From the NCBI GenBank assembly GCA_002435755.1, contig DIYH01000014.1:62001-126000 (forward strand): DNA of 64,000 nucleotides, written 5' to 3'. Numbering within the stretch: the first letter of the stretch is position 1; the number at the start of each line of letters is the position of its first letter. A program made the position numbers and the translations under genes. This DNA is from Flammeovirgaceae bacterium UBA6059. Lineage in GTDB: Bacteria > Bacteroidota > Bacteroidia > Cytophagales > Cyclobacteriaceae. The notes under the pieces were generated by a model. The model was not told the origin of the DNA and did not search any database. It saw only the letters and a list, made by a program, of their open reading frames with translations. Positions 1 to 8,402 of this stretch are shown here, in pieces.

Positions 1-1021
1 TATGGGTAATATCAATTGGTACTCCCTTTGAAGTACTCCAATCCTTCATAGTGGCGCCACTGACACCATCTACTACCCCAGCCTGTACATCTTTATTATT
101 TTCTATGTAGGACCAAGCTTTATCTCTGGTAATAATGATACTTCCTGTCTTGCCTAGTATCCGAATCTGATAGTCGTCTTTGCTATTCGTCGTTAAACTA
201 GTGTAGGTGGCCTTAGCACCATTTGCATATTCAGTAATCAGATGAACATTATCATACGTCTCTCGGCCATCCTTCCAGTAGTCTACACCTCCAAAACCAG
301 AAACCTTAACAGGATGACTACCAAAAATCCAGTTTGAGAAATCAATCTGATGAGAGCAAAGCTCAGCAGTCAAACCACCTGAATACTCTCTGTACATTCT
401 CCAGTTAATCATTCTTTCCCATTGGGGATCCGGTACAGGTCTTCTCCAATCTCCATTACGGTTCCATTTTCCCTCAATTAGGGATATTTCACCTAAGTGC
501 CCTTGATTCACGAGATCATATACGTGATGATACAGTCTAGAACTATGGTATTGATGGCCCGTCTGGAATATTTTTTTAGAATTCCTCGCGGCATTAACAA
601 GCTTTCGTGTGCTATCAAATCCATAAGCCATGGTTTTCTCACAATAAACGTGTTTGCCTGCATCTAGTGCCTCAACCGCCATATCTGCATGCATATTGAA
701 AGGTGTACAAATAATAGCTGCATCAATTTCTTTTTCATCAAGTAGCTTTCGGTAGTCAGAGAAGTACTTTGTGCTGCTATCTCCGTAATCCTTAGCATTT
801 TGCAATCTAAATGGAATGATATCACACATGGCACCAACCTCTAGTCCATCTGTGTTTTGTATTAGTCGTGCCAAACCTTTACCCCTATCTCCTGAACCGA
901 TAATGCCTACTTTCAAAGTGGGCTGTTTGTCGACTGGTACTGCCAAGCTAGAACCAACGGTTCCCAGGTAAATGGCCGCTGTGGATGATCTGGCAATAAA
1001 ATGTCTACGTGTCAACGTCAT
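1..1021 (-). CDS. Gfo/Idh/MocA family oxidoreductase, Tat-exported (3' end beyond window)
   Basis: Partial gene; about 340 codons are visible and the C-terminus lies beyond base 1. The ATG at 1021 opens a twin-arginine signal (TRRHFIA followed by a hydrophobic stretch), so the folded protein is probably exported by Tat. The Rossmann nucleotide-binding motif follows (VGIIGSGDRG), then the family motif CEKTMA that carries the conserved Glu-Lys. Family members are NAD(P)-dependent sugar or inositol oxidoreductases, or NAD-dependent glycosidases such as GH109. It is the last visible gene behind GH88, GH2 and GH28, so a role in processing sugars released by that locus is inferred. Which reaction it performs cannot be told from the sequence. 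The 224 bases to the next gene leave room for its own promoter, but I saw no clear one. Confidence 0.9.
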   Translation of the reverse strand, partial: MTLTRRHFIARSSTAAIYLGTVGSSLAVPVDKQPTLKVGIIGSGDRGKGLARLIQNTDGLEVGAMCDIIPFRLQNAKDYGDSSTKYFSDYRKLLDEKEIDAAIICTPFNMHADMAVEALDAGKHVYCEKTMAYGFDSTRKLVNAARNSKKIFQTGHQYHSSRLYHHVYDLVNQGHLGEISLIEGKWNRNGDWRRPVPDPQWERMINWRMYREYSGGLTAELCSHQIDFSNWIFGSHPVKVSGFGGVDYWKDGRETYDNVHLITEYANGAKATYTSLTTNSKDDYQIRILGKTGSIIITRDKAWSYIENNKDVQAGVVDGVSGATMKDWSTSKGVPIDITH

Positions 1022-1245
1022 ACCTTGCTAATATGGTCTAGTAGAAAGATAGTCTTTATAACTAAGACGTCAATAACCAAGATCATATGTACGGAGAATT
1101 AGCATTTTATCAATTTTATTAAGTTGGGGACGATCATTGCAAATTGATATTTCCACCTTTATCTGTCGATTTTAACAATAGTAGGTTACTAGCAAAATGG
1201 TTAGAGCAGAGCATTCACGTATTTCCAATTTCTGAGGAACGCTTT

Positions 1246-2445
1246 TCAGATCTGCGATTGTTTTAGCCTTAACAAAGCTTCGATGAAATAATAGTCGGCA
1301 TAGATAATGGGGATGCTGACTTCTTTGTTCTTCGGTTTGTTCCCCACACTTTGGTCCAGAAAAAAGAAGCTTTCACTAGCGGACTCGTATCTATAGTTTT
1401 CGCTTAGACTCACAAGCATTTCCATCGCATAATCGATGTATGCCTCACGCTCCTCTGGCACATAAGTGCTCAACTCAATTAACCCGGATGCCATAATCGC
1501 CGCAGCAGATACGTCTCTGGGTGCATTGGGTATATCAGGATCTTCTAAATCCCAATAGGGTACTTTATCGAGTGGCATTTGGCCATGGTTCATCAGAAAT
1601 GTGGCAATTCTTCTTGCATGCTCTAAAAACATCACATCCTCTGTCTCACGATAAGCCATTGCAAACCCATACAATCCCCATGCCTGCCCTCTAGCCCATA
1701 TTGATTCATCTGCTAATCCTTGATGAGTCCCTTTCCAAATAGGTTCGCCGGTAAGTGTATCATAGTCCACTACATGATAACAACTGACGTCTGCCCTGTA
1801 ATGATCTCGTAGGGTACTAGTAGCATGGCTGAGGGCCATGGCATAGTAAGATGAATCTCCTGTTGCCCTGGTAGCCCAAAATAAATACTCCAGGTTCATC
1901 ATATTATCGATGATGACCGGATACTGCCATTTACCCGGCCTGTCCCAGGATTTAACCATACCAACAAGCGAATCATATCTTGATGCCAGGGACTTAGCCC
2001 CATTGACCAATACTTGTTTATAAATATCACTATTTGAGGCAGTATATCCCCTACCGTAGCTGTTATACAACATAAATCCAAGATCATGATGAGAAGTGAG
2101 GTATTGTACTTCTTCAAGTTGCTTAGTATAAAGCTCTGCATACTGAGTCCAGTCTCTACTGTTATCGTAATCTGCTATCATCCAGAGCATGCCTGGCAAA
2201 AAACCACTGGTCCAGCCCTCAGAAGAGGTATATCTTACTTTACCATCTTCTACGGACCTGGGTAGTCTTGGAGAACTTGCACTCTGAACAGCTCCATAGA
2301 GTCGATCTGCAATTGAGCTTAATATCTCATCAGGGTCAAGCTGATTAGTTTTCCCTGACGTACTGTTTTCCTTGCACCCAAGGATCAACGTAGCACACAT
2401 GAATAAATAAAAGCTAGTATTCATTATAGTTCTGATGCTCTTCAT
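1246..2445 (-). CDS. GH88-family unsaturated glucuronyl hydrolase, lipoprotein
   Basis: About 399 residues. I chose the ATG at 2445; an in-frame TTG lies two codons upstream. The N-terminus is a lipoprotein signal (LILGC lipobox), so the enzyme sits on a membrane surface. The (alpha/alpha)6-barrel signature of GH88 is present: HHDLGF and IDNMMN hold the two conserved Asp residues known in the family (about 121 and 180), and WARGQAWGLYG is a typical conserved block. GH88 enzymes hydrate the 4,5-unsaturated uronic acid that polysaccharide lyases leave at chain ends. It lies 107 bases downstream of the GH2 gene in the same orientation. The exact glycan (pectic, glycosaminoglycan-like or algal) cannot be read from the sequence. 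GH105 is the nearest alternative, but the motif spacing fits GH88 better. Confidence 0.88.
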   Translation of the reverse strand: MKSIRTIMNTSFYLFMCATLILGCKENSTSGKTNQLDPDEILSSIADRLYGAVQSASSPRLPRSVEDGKVRYTSSEGWTSGFLPGMLWMIADYDNSRDWTQYAELYTKQLEEVQYLTSHHDLGFMLYNSYGRGYTASNSDIYKQVLVNGAKSLASRYDSLVGMVKSWDRPGKWQYPVIIDNMMNLEYLFWATRATGDSSYYAMALSHATSTLRDHYRADVSCYHVVDYDTLTGEPIWKGTHQGLADESIWARGQAWGLYGFAMAYRETEDVMFLEHARRIATFLMNHGQMPLDKVPYWDLEDPDIPNAPRDVSAAAIMASGLIELSTYVPEEREAYIDYAMEMLVSLSENYRYESASESFFFLDQSVGNKPKNKEVSIPIIYADYYFIEALLRLKQSQI

Positions 2446-2552
2446 TTTCAACAGGCTTGTTTAGTGTTTCAAAACTTCAAGTGTTTTGAGTAATATATTT
2501 AGCCGTCGCTAAAGCTTGATGCTTTGGACAATAAGCTACTGATCACTAGTTA

Positions 2553-4367
2553 TTACTGTTTTCTTTTTTGATCATAGTATTCTTGCAAAATGTAAAATGC
2601 TTTCTTCCGAATGCCGTTTTCTGAAATCAACCCTTTTCGGTTATAGTCTTTTTGAATATGCCGGAGATTCCTCCGCGGCGAACGAAAATCCATTAGAATC
2701 CAGGGAGATGCTCCAGCTAGAAAATCAATTTCATCTAGCATTTCAAGGTTGTATTTATAAACATCTGCCTGGTACTCTTCTGTCCATCGGTCATCAACTG
2801 TACCACGCATTCCTGCTAAGGCACCTCCTCCTATCTCACTCATGATCATTGGCTTATTGTATAGGTTTTCCCAAACCTTATCACTGCATTCGTAGGGACG
2901 ACTACCATACCAGCCACAATAACTGTTGATACCAATCACATCGATGTACTCACCAAGGGGGTCATCAATGATGGTCTTATTGCCCTCACTTGATTGAGTG
3001 TTCAATGCTGCAGTGATGAGTCGCGTATCATCCAGCTCCTTGACCTTATCTACTAATCGACCGAGAAAACTCAACCTTGCCTCTGTGACTGGCGTCTCAT
3101 TTGCCACAGACCAAAGTGCAATACCTACCCTATTTTTATCCCTACTGATCATGTCGAAAAGCTGTTGTTCGGCATTCTGATAAGTGGAAGGATTGTCATA
3201 GTCTATAGTCCAATAAACTGGTATCTCTGACCAAACAAGCAAGCCCATCTCCTCGGCCAACCTGATTGTGAACTCGTTGTGAGGATAGTGCGCAAGACGA
3301 ATAAAGTTACAACCTAGCTCTTTTGCCCATGAGAGTAATACCCGAGCCTGCTCAGGAACTGTCACTCTCCCCCCCCAAAAAGGTGCTTCCTCATGAATAC
3401 TGATACCTCTGAGAAATACGGGTTGATCATTCAGTAGGATTTGGGTGCCATCGGTTTGGATAGTCTTAAACCCGATACGATCCTCAACGAATAAACCGGC
3501 TAAGCCAAGTGACACTTCATAAAGCTTGGGGTTGTCAGGCGTCCAGAGTTCTGGCTTAGACCTAATACTGAATTCAGCATAACCGTTTTCATCAGTTCTT
3601 AGCTGCAAGTCAGCATTCAACTCATCAATTGTGAGAACAACTTCTCTATTCGCTATGTCATCACCTTTGAGTCTAAGCCAGCCTTCTGGTTGCCCACTTT
3701 CGCTGAGCCGGAAGGAATAGTCTTCGATAAATGTCTGGTCAAGAAAGAGAATGGAAACGGAGCGAGTGATGCCTCCATAGTTCCACCAGTCAAAATTGAT
3801 TGTCGGAACGGCCTCTCTGAGACGCTTATTATCTACTTTCAGTATAAGGTCGTTTGTTTCTTGAAGCTTGTTGGTCACATCGAAAGAAAACGGAGAAAAG
3901 CCCCCAATATGGTCACCAAGCAGCTCACCATTCAGATAGACTTTGCACTTGTAGTTGACCCCTTCAAAATAAATGACCTTACGTCCCCCCCTTTCCGGTT
4001 TTTGGAAAGTCTTTTTATACCAGATGGTGCCTTCATAGTAGTAGAGCTTTTCCATCTGTGTATTCCAGTCACCGGGGACATTGAGCCTATAGCTATGATC
4101 AAAATCGTACTCGATCCTATCGTATGGATTCTTCATTTGCTCATTCATGAAGTACCCGTTCTTTCTCAGGCCTAAGCTATGATTATAGAGCCCGTTCTCT
4201 AGAGGGTCGACAATAGCTTCCCAAAGGCCATCAAGACTCATTTTATCTCTAGCTTGAATATTTTGAATCAACCCCTGGCCTTGAAGGTCATAGACCAGTT
4301 GCAGAAAAAAGGTTGTTATAATCGTAAGAATGTTAACCTTAAGCTTATTGTACATAATATTCGACAT
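2553..4367 (-). CDS. GH2-family glycoside hydrolase (beta-glucuronidase/beta-galactosidase type)
   Basis: 604 residues starting with a hydrophobic export segment. Domain order is that of GH2: a jelly-roll sugar-binding domain (about 45-205, with GTIWYKKTF and VYLNGELLG), an immunoglobulin-like domain (about 210-305) and a TIM barrel (from about 305, with LRGISIHEEAPFWG). The acid/base is Glu424 in VANETP and the nucleophile is Glu511 in IMSEIGGG. The short length, without the C-terminal domains of LacZ, resembles beta-glucuronidases. It is 18 bases downstream of the GH28 gene, so the two are almost certainly co-transcribed. With GH28 and GH88 next door, a beta-linked uronic acid or galactose residue is the likely substrate (inference). 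Predicted periplasmic. Confidence 0.9.
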   Translation of the reverse strand: MSNIMYNKLKVNILTIITTFFLQLVYDLQGQGLIQNIQARDKMSLDGLWEAIVDPLENGLYNHSLGLRKNGYFMNEQMKNPYDRIEYDFDHSYRLNVPGDWNTQMEKLYYYEGTIWYKKTFQKPERGGRKVIYFEGVNYKCKVYLNGELLGDHIGGFSPFSFDVTNKLQETNDLILKVDNKRLREAVPTINFDWWNYGGITRSVSILFLDQTFIEDYSFRLSESGQPEGWLRLKGDDIANREVVLTIDELNADLQLRTDENGYAEFSIRSKPELWTPDNPKLYEVSLGLAGLFVEDRIGFKTIQTDGTQILLNDQPVFLRGISIHEEAPFWGGRVTVPEQARVLLSWAKELGCNFIRLAHYPHNEFTIRLAEEMGLLVWSEIPVYWTIDYDNPSTYQNAEQQLFDMISRDKNRVGIALWSVANETPVTEARLSFLGRLVDKVKELDDTRLITAALNTQSSEGNKTIIDDPLGEYIDVIGINSYCGWYGSRPYECSDKVWENLYNKPMIMSEIGGGALAGMRGTVDDRWTEEYQADVYKYNLEMLDEIDFLAGASPWILMDFRSPRRNLRHIQKDYNRKGLISENGIRKKAFYILQEYYDQKRKQ

Positions 4368-4385
4368 TGTAAAGATCGACTGTAT

Positions 4386-5930
4386 CTACTTGTACAAGTT
4401 GTTGTGTTCTATCACTTGACTCTTGTTTACATTTTCCAAGATCACTCCCTTCGACACCTTCCGTAGATTGTTATTAAAGAGCACTACATCGCTGGTAACG
4501 GTACCTGAAAGGCTTAAAAAGGCAGCCTCTGATACTGGTGAATTAGAGGATAACTCTATGGTCGTCGACTCCTCGAAATGGATGATAGGTAGATTTGTTT
4601 TTACGACCGATCTATTTTTAAAGTTGGAGATATCGACTTGATGAATATCTTTTCCCCAGATCATGTGCTTCGGGTTGTTGGCTGTTTCATCCAGTTCATT
4701 GATGGTCAGTTCATTAACATCTAACCCATCAACGTGAACAAATGAAAAATAGGAATCAATATAAGCGTAATCGTTGGCGGCCTTATTCTTTAAGTTCCTT
4801 ACACCACGTGGTTTCATCATGTCTTCATAAGGAAGTTGCTCCTCTATAGTAAAACTAATATTGGACAGTTTGATATTCTCTAGCCTGGAGTCAGGCTGGC
4901 CAAAGAACAGGCAATGGCCATATTTTGAATCGATAGTGATACCGTCAAACGAAATGTTTTTGATAGCCCCCAATTTTGAATCTGGTGTTCTTCTTTCCAG
5001 ATCGACAAAGATGGGATAAATACCCCGAGGCTTGGTTGGATCTTCAGTTTCATTCAGCGCTGTTTCTATGTAAATGTTGCTAAAGCGAATATTTTCAAAC
5101 GTACCACCATCTTTCGCAAAGAGAGCTATACCATAAATAGTGTTGCGGATGACTATGTTGCTAAATACAGCGTTGCGAATCGGATCTTCAGAACGAGTTC
5201 CAAGCTTGATCGCCGAATCATCGGATATAAGCACACAATTAGTGACTACCAGATTTTCGGTTGGTATTCCATTGCGCGATTTGGGACAGATAGCATCATC
5301 ACCTGTCTCTATGTAGCAATTGGATATAAAAACATTTTTGGAAGAGACCGGGTCTATACCATCAGAGTTAGGTGAGCCTAATTCACTTATGATTGAAATA
5401 CCATCAATCCATACCCCATCACAAAAGCTGACATCAATATTCCAATTGGGAGAGTTGATAATCCTAATGTCGTTGAAAAGTATATTGGTACTATACTTCA
5501 GCCAAATCAATTTATCAGGGCGATTGTAAGGACGAGATTTGCCCTTCCAAAACGCACTACCCTGTCCATCAATAGTGCCCTTGCCAAATATTCCAAAGTT
5601 GTCAGCTTTGTTAGAACTTATAAGGCTCTTTGAAGCTTCCTCAGTATAGTCCTCCATATTCTTACTCCCATATAGAGTAGCACCTGCAGATAAGTGAATG
5701 AACGTATTGCTCTTCATCATCAAGCTGCCGGTGAGGTAATCTCCAGGGGGAAAATAGATCGTGCCACCGCCTTCCTCACTACACCGATCAATTAACTGCT
5801 GGATTTCCTGAGTAATGAGGACTTCTCTGCCCGACTGCTCTATGTAATCAGTGATGTTGTAAATACCTTTCTGAGCAATAGAATACGCTGAAAACGAAAC
5901 AAGACTGAAGACGAATACTAAAGCTTTCAT
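4386..5930 (-). CDS. GH28-family polygalacturonase-like glycosidase
   Basis: About 514 residues from the ATG at 5930, which begins a clean signal peptide (MKALVFVFSLVSFSAYSIAQ); the open frame extends 26 codons further upstream but without signal character. A right-handed beta-helix enzyme of family 28: an N-terminal GTIYFPPGDYLTGSL block, then NSDGIDP and TGDDAI, which carry the three catalytic Asp residues, followed by KLGTRS. GH28 enzymes hydrolyse alpha-linked galacturonic acid or rhamnose bonds in pectic polymers by inversion. The signal peptide suggests a periplasmic exo-acting enzyme. It heads the GH28-GH2-GH88 cluster, downstream of a terminator that separates it from the receptor genes, so it probably has its own promoter between 5931 and 6084. 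Confidence 0.92.
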   Translation of the reverse strand: MKALVFVFSLVSFSAYSIAQKGIYNITDYIEQSGREVLITQEIQQLIDRCSEEGGGTIYFPPGDYLTGSLMMKSNTFIHLSAGATLYGSKNMEDYTEEASKSLISSNKADNFGIFGKGTIDGQGSAFWKGKSRPYNRPDKLIWLKYSTNILFNDIRIINSPNWNIDVSFCDGVWIDGISIISELGSPNSDGIDPVSSKNVFISNCYIETGDDAICPKSRNGIPTENLVVTNCVLISDDSAIKLGTRSEDPIRNAVFSNIVIRNTIYGIALFAKDGGTFENIRFSNIYIETALNETEDPTKPRGIYPIFVDLERRTPDSKLGAIKNISFDGITIDSKYGHCLFFGQPDSRLENIKLSNISFTIEEQLPYEDMMKPRGVRNLKNKAANDYAYIDSYFSFVHVDGLDVNELTINELDETANNPKHMIWGKDIHQVDISNFKNRSVVKTNLPIIHFEESTTIELSSNSPVSEAAFLSLSGTVTSDVVLFNNNLRKVSKGVILENVNKSQVIEHNNLYK

Positions 5931-6084
5931 TCGAATATTTTTTTGAGTTAGCGGTAGCCGGTAGGCATAAAGCCAATAGCAGAAGCACTTCTTTCTATAT
6001 CGAAACAACTCACACCGGGTAAGAGGGACTGTCTGAGTGCAGTGTCCGCCCTTTTAATTAGTTAAAGTTATAGACGGAGGATAC

Positions 6085-6122
6085 AAAAAAAGGGCTCTTT
6101 CGTGAATCACGATAAAGAGCCC
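6085..6122 (-). terminator. Rho-independent terminator
   Basis: On the minus strand a long stem (GGGCTCTTT...AAAGAGCCC, extended inward by CGTG/CACG) is followed by seven T. It lies 28 bases beyond the stop codon of the 145-residue lipoprotein gene, so it ends the receptor transcript before the GH28 gene. Confidence 0.9.
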
Positions 6123-6150
6123 AATATGAAGAATCAATTAACTATTAATT

Positions 6151-6588
6151 CTACTGCTTGGTAAGTGCGAAGACATAGGCTCCCACAAGTCCCTTTGTCC
6201 GGGCTCCCACTACCACATCATTGGCCGTAAAGCTCAAGGTAACTGTGCTATCATCCGCTCCGAATGCTGCTATCACAGCCACACCATCCAAATCTATGTT
6301 TACCGTAGACTCTGACGAGGAGGTAATTGTCCAGAACCCACCGGTATCTGTAAAGATTGGATCACCGTCTACCGTAATGTAGGAACCGTCATCATTAAAT
6401 GTGATTCTGAAGTTCGAATACTCCGGATTGAGTACATCTACGTTATTTAAAGTAACGCTAGATGCTGTCCATGCTCCTACGAACCGCTCTTCTTCCGAAG
6501 GCTCCGAAGGATCATCATCATTACAGGACATCACCATGGTAAGTGAGCAAAACGCCATTACATAAAATATATTCTTATAAGCTTTCAT
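6151..6588 (-). CDS. Small lipoprotein with lipocalin-like domain
   Basis: 145 residues with a lipoprotein signal ending in VMSC, then an acidic linker (NDDDPSEPSEEE) as is common for surface-exposed Bacteroidota lipoproteins. The rest is beta-rich: FVGAWTASS near the start and DGSYI/GGFWTI strands resemble the lipocalin-like domains frequent in this phylum. Last gene of the receptor operon, 37 bases behind the beta-helix gene and just before a strong terminator. Its position suggests a glycan- or ligand-binding accessory role at the outer membrane, possibly filling part of a missing SusD/SusE role. That is inference only; there are no catalytic residues to point to. Confidence 0.8.
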   Translation of the reverse strand: MKAYKNIFYVMAFCSLTMVMSCNDDDPSEPSEEERFVGAWTASSVTLNNVDVLNPEYSNFRITFNDDGSYITVDGDPIFTDTGGFWTITSSSESTVNIDLDGVAVIAAFGADDSTVTLSFTANDVVVGARTKGLVGAYVFALTKQ

Positions 6589-6625
6589 ATCTCAATTTTT
6601 TTAAAGTCTAAACATCAAACCGCGA

Positions 6626-8386
6626 TTATTGCTTTAAGAGTCTAATAGTCTTAATGCTGTGATCCTTTTGAGTAATTCTAAGGATATAAGTCCCATTCAG
6701 CAATCCGGCAGTGGAAAGACGAGCGTTATCCTGTATTTTGCTTCGACCAACGAATCTTCCTGAGATTGACCACATCTCAAAACTAACCGAGTTCGGGTCT
6801 GGGAAAATAATGAAGTCAGTAGTAGGGTTAGGATATATCAAAAATTCATTGGTCAATTCACGTTCCACACTTGTAATTAAAGCAGCCATAAAGTTGTCTA
6901 TGGCCTGATCCACATCCGCCTGTGCGCTTTCGAATACTTCGGGAGCATTACTAGGATCATCAGCCACCGTCTGCCCTGCTGCGATAGCTCCTGTCAAACC
7001 ATCAATAGCTTCTTGCGAGTATTGTCCGATATTGCCACCGGCTTCTGCACTAGCCAACAAGCCTTCAGCCTCTTCCAGGCTCTGTCTAAGACCACCTATC
7101 CCTGACTGGATAACCTCCCACTGAGGTGAACCAAGAGCACCACCAGTAGATGAAGCAGTTGCAGACTCAAATGAGTCTTGATATCTAAAGCTGAATGGTT
7201 CACCCGAGAAATCCCACGGCTTGACAGATGCCTTGAAGTCCTCTGAATTCGGGTCGGACCAGAACTGATCTACTATTGTAGCTATATCATCAACTGGAGG
7301 AGCATTTTCAAAAGACACGAATTCTACAATATTAGTAGCCACCTGAGCCTCACCAGCCAAGGAATCACCAGGAGGCATCATCAAAGGTCTAGGTGCAATA
7401 GGCCAATCAGCAAAAGGATAACCTGTTGTGTCTTGAGGGTAGGCCGCAATAATCGCTGAATCTAAAAATATATTATTGTTGCTGAACGTAAAGGTTTGTT
7501 CTATATCCGGTAGTTCAGATTTTGACAGCTCACTTAAAAGAGCTATTTCTATCATATAGGCCTCATTGTCAGCAATCGTATCGAGTTCAGTGCCAAGGTA
7601 TCCTGGATTTATGACAAGGTTGTTAGTAAAACTACATGTTTGACATTCTACAAAATCAATGATACGTTGACCTGTATGCGCTATTGTATTCTGATTGATT
7701 CTAGAGTATTTAATCCAGCCACCACGATCGTTTATTATGGTCGATGAGATATTGTAAATGGTACTATTTTCAATTATTACTGTATCAAGGTTGGACCCTC
7801 TATCATCAATTAGACGGCCGTTATTTGTGTTGTTTGGTCTTCCAATATTTGATATGATACTGTTATTAACAAATATCGAAATATTGTCGCTATCTGTTCT
7901 GAAACAGCTTTGTCCATCTTGATCTAAATGACAATCATCTATTCTTATGACCGCTCCTGTGGCCGAAATACGTATGATCCTTTGGCCAGTATTAAGAGCT
8001 CCCAGCTCATCCATTCCTGTTACATAAAGACCTTTAAGCGTTAGGTTATCTCTTGCTCTGAATGGTCTCGCAGATTCTCCACCGTCAGGAATACCGGGCA
8101 CCAACCTTGGTCTTGGGCCATCACCCTCCTCCGCAACTATCGTAAGCGGAAACCTATTTTCAATAGATCCACTCAAAATGTAGGTTTGACCTCTCAAGAG
8201 ACGGTAGACATCATGAGCGCGCTCACCAGTGTCAGTAGTGTCACCGGCAATCAGATCGTTTAGTAATCCGAATTCTGCATTATTGGAATCTACTGTAAGC
8301 GTATCCTGCGCTTGAGAAGTGACACATATGAACAGCAGGAAAATCCCACATGCCAACTGTTTTAAGTACTTGTTCCTCATAGTCAT
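6626..8386 (-). CDS. Secreted beta-helix protein with FIVAR-like segment and type IX sorting domain
   Basis: 586 residues with an N-terminal signal peptide (cleavage near SQA-QD). Residues about 30-400 look like a right-handed parallel beta-helix, with repeated short strands such as NNSIISNI and ENSTIYNISST; this fold is shared by polysaccharide lyases and by non-catalytic binders. Residues about 425-500 form a helical FIVAR-like segment (LEEAEGLLASAEAGG, ALNDA-like spacing), often carbohydrate-associated. The last 75 residues are a type A T9SS sorting domain (FLIYPNPTTDFI, GTYILRI, KTIRLLKQ), so the protein should cross the outer membrane and be anchored or released. It lies 16 bases behind the TonB receptor gene. 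It may be a lyase that creates the unsaturated ends used by the GH88 enzyme; I could not identify catalytic residues. Confidence 0.82.
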   Translation of the reverse strand: MTMRNKYLKQLACGIFLLFICVTSQAQDTLTVDSNNAEFGLLNDLIAGDTTDTGERAHDVYRLLRGQTYILSGSIENRFPLTIVAEEGDGPRPRLVPGIPDGGESARPFRARDNLTLKGLYVTGMDELGALNTGQRIIRISATGAVIRIDDCHLDQDGQSCFRTDSDNISIFVNNSIISNIGRPNNTNNGRLIDDRGSNLDTVIIENSTIYNISSTIINDRGGWIKYSRINQNTIAHTGQRIIDFVECQTCSFTNNLVINPGYLGTELDTIADNEAYMIEIALLSELSKSELPDIEQTFTFSNNNIFLDSAIIAAYPQDTTGYPFADWPIAPRPLMMPPGDSLAGEAQVATNIVEFVSFENAPPVDDIATIVDQFWSDPNSEDFKASVKPWDFSGEPFSFRYQDSFESATASSTGGALGSPQWEVIQSGIGGLRQSLEEAEGLLASAEAGGNIGQYSQEAIDGLTGAIAAGQTVADDPSNAPEVFESAQADVDQAIDNFMAALITSVERELTNEFLIYPNPTTDFIIFPDPNSVSFEMWSISGRFVGRSKIQDNARLSTAGLLNGTYILRITQKDHSIKTIRLLKQ

Positions 8387-8402
8387 CTTTCTTTATTATT
8401 GT

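Noticed and set aside
3690..4175. 161-codon plus-strand frame
   Set aside because: It lies wholly inside the GH2 gene on the other strand and shows no domain pattern; the GH2 frame is clearly coding.
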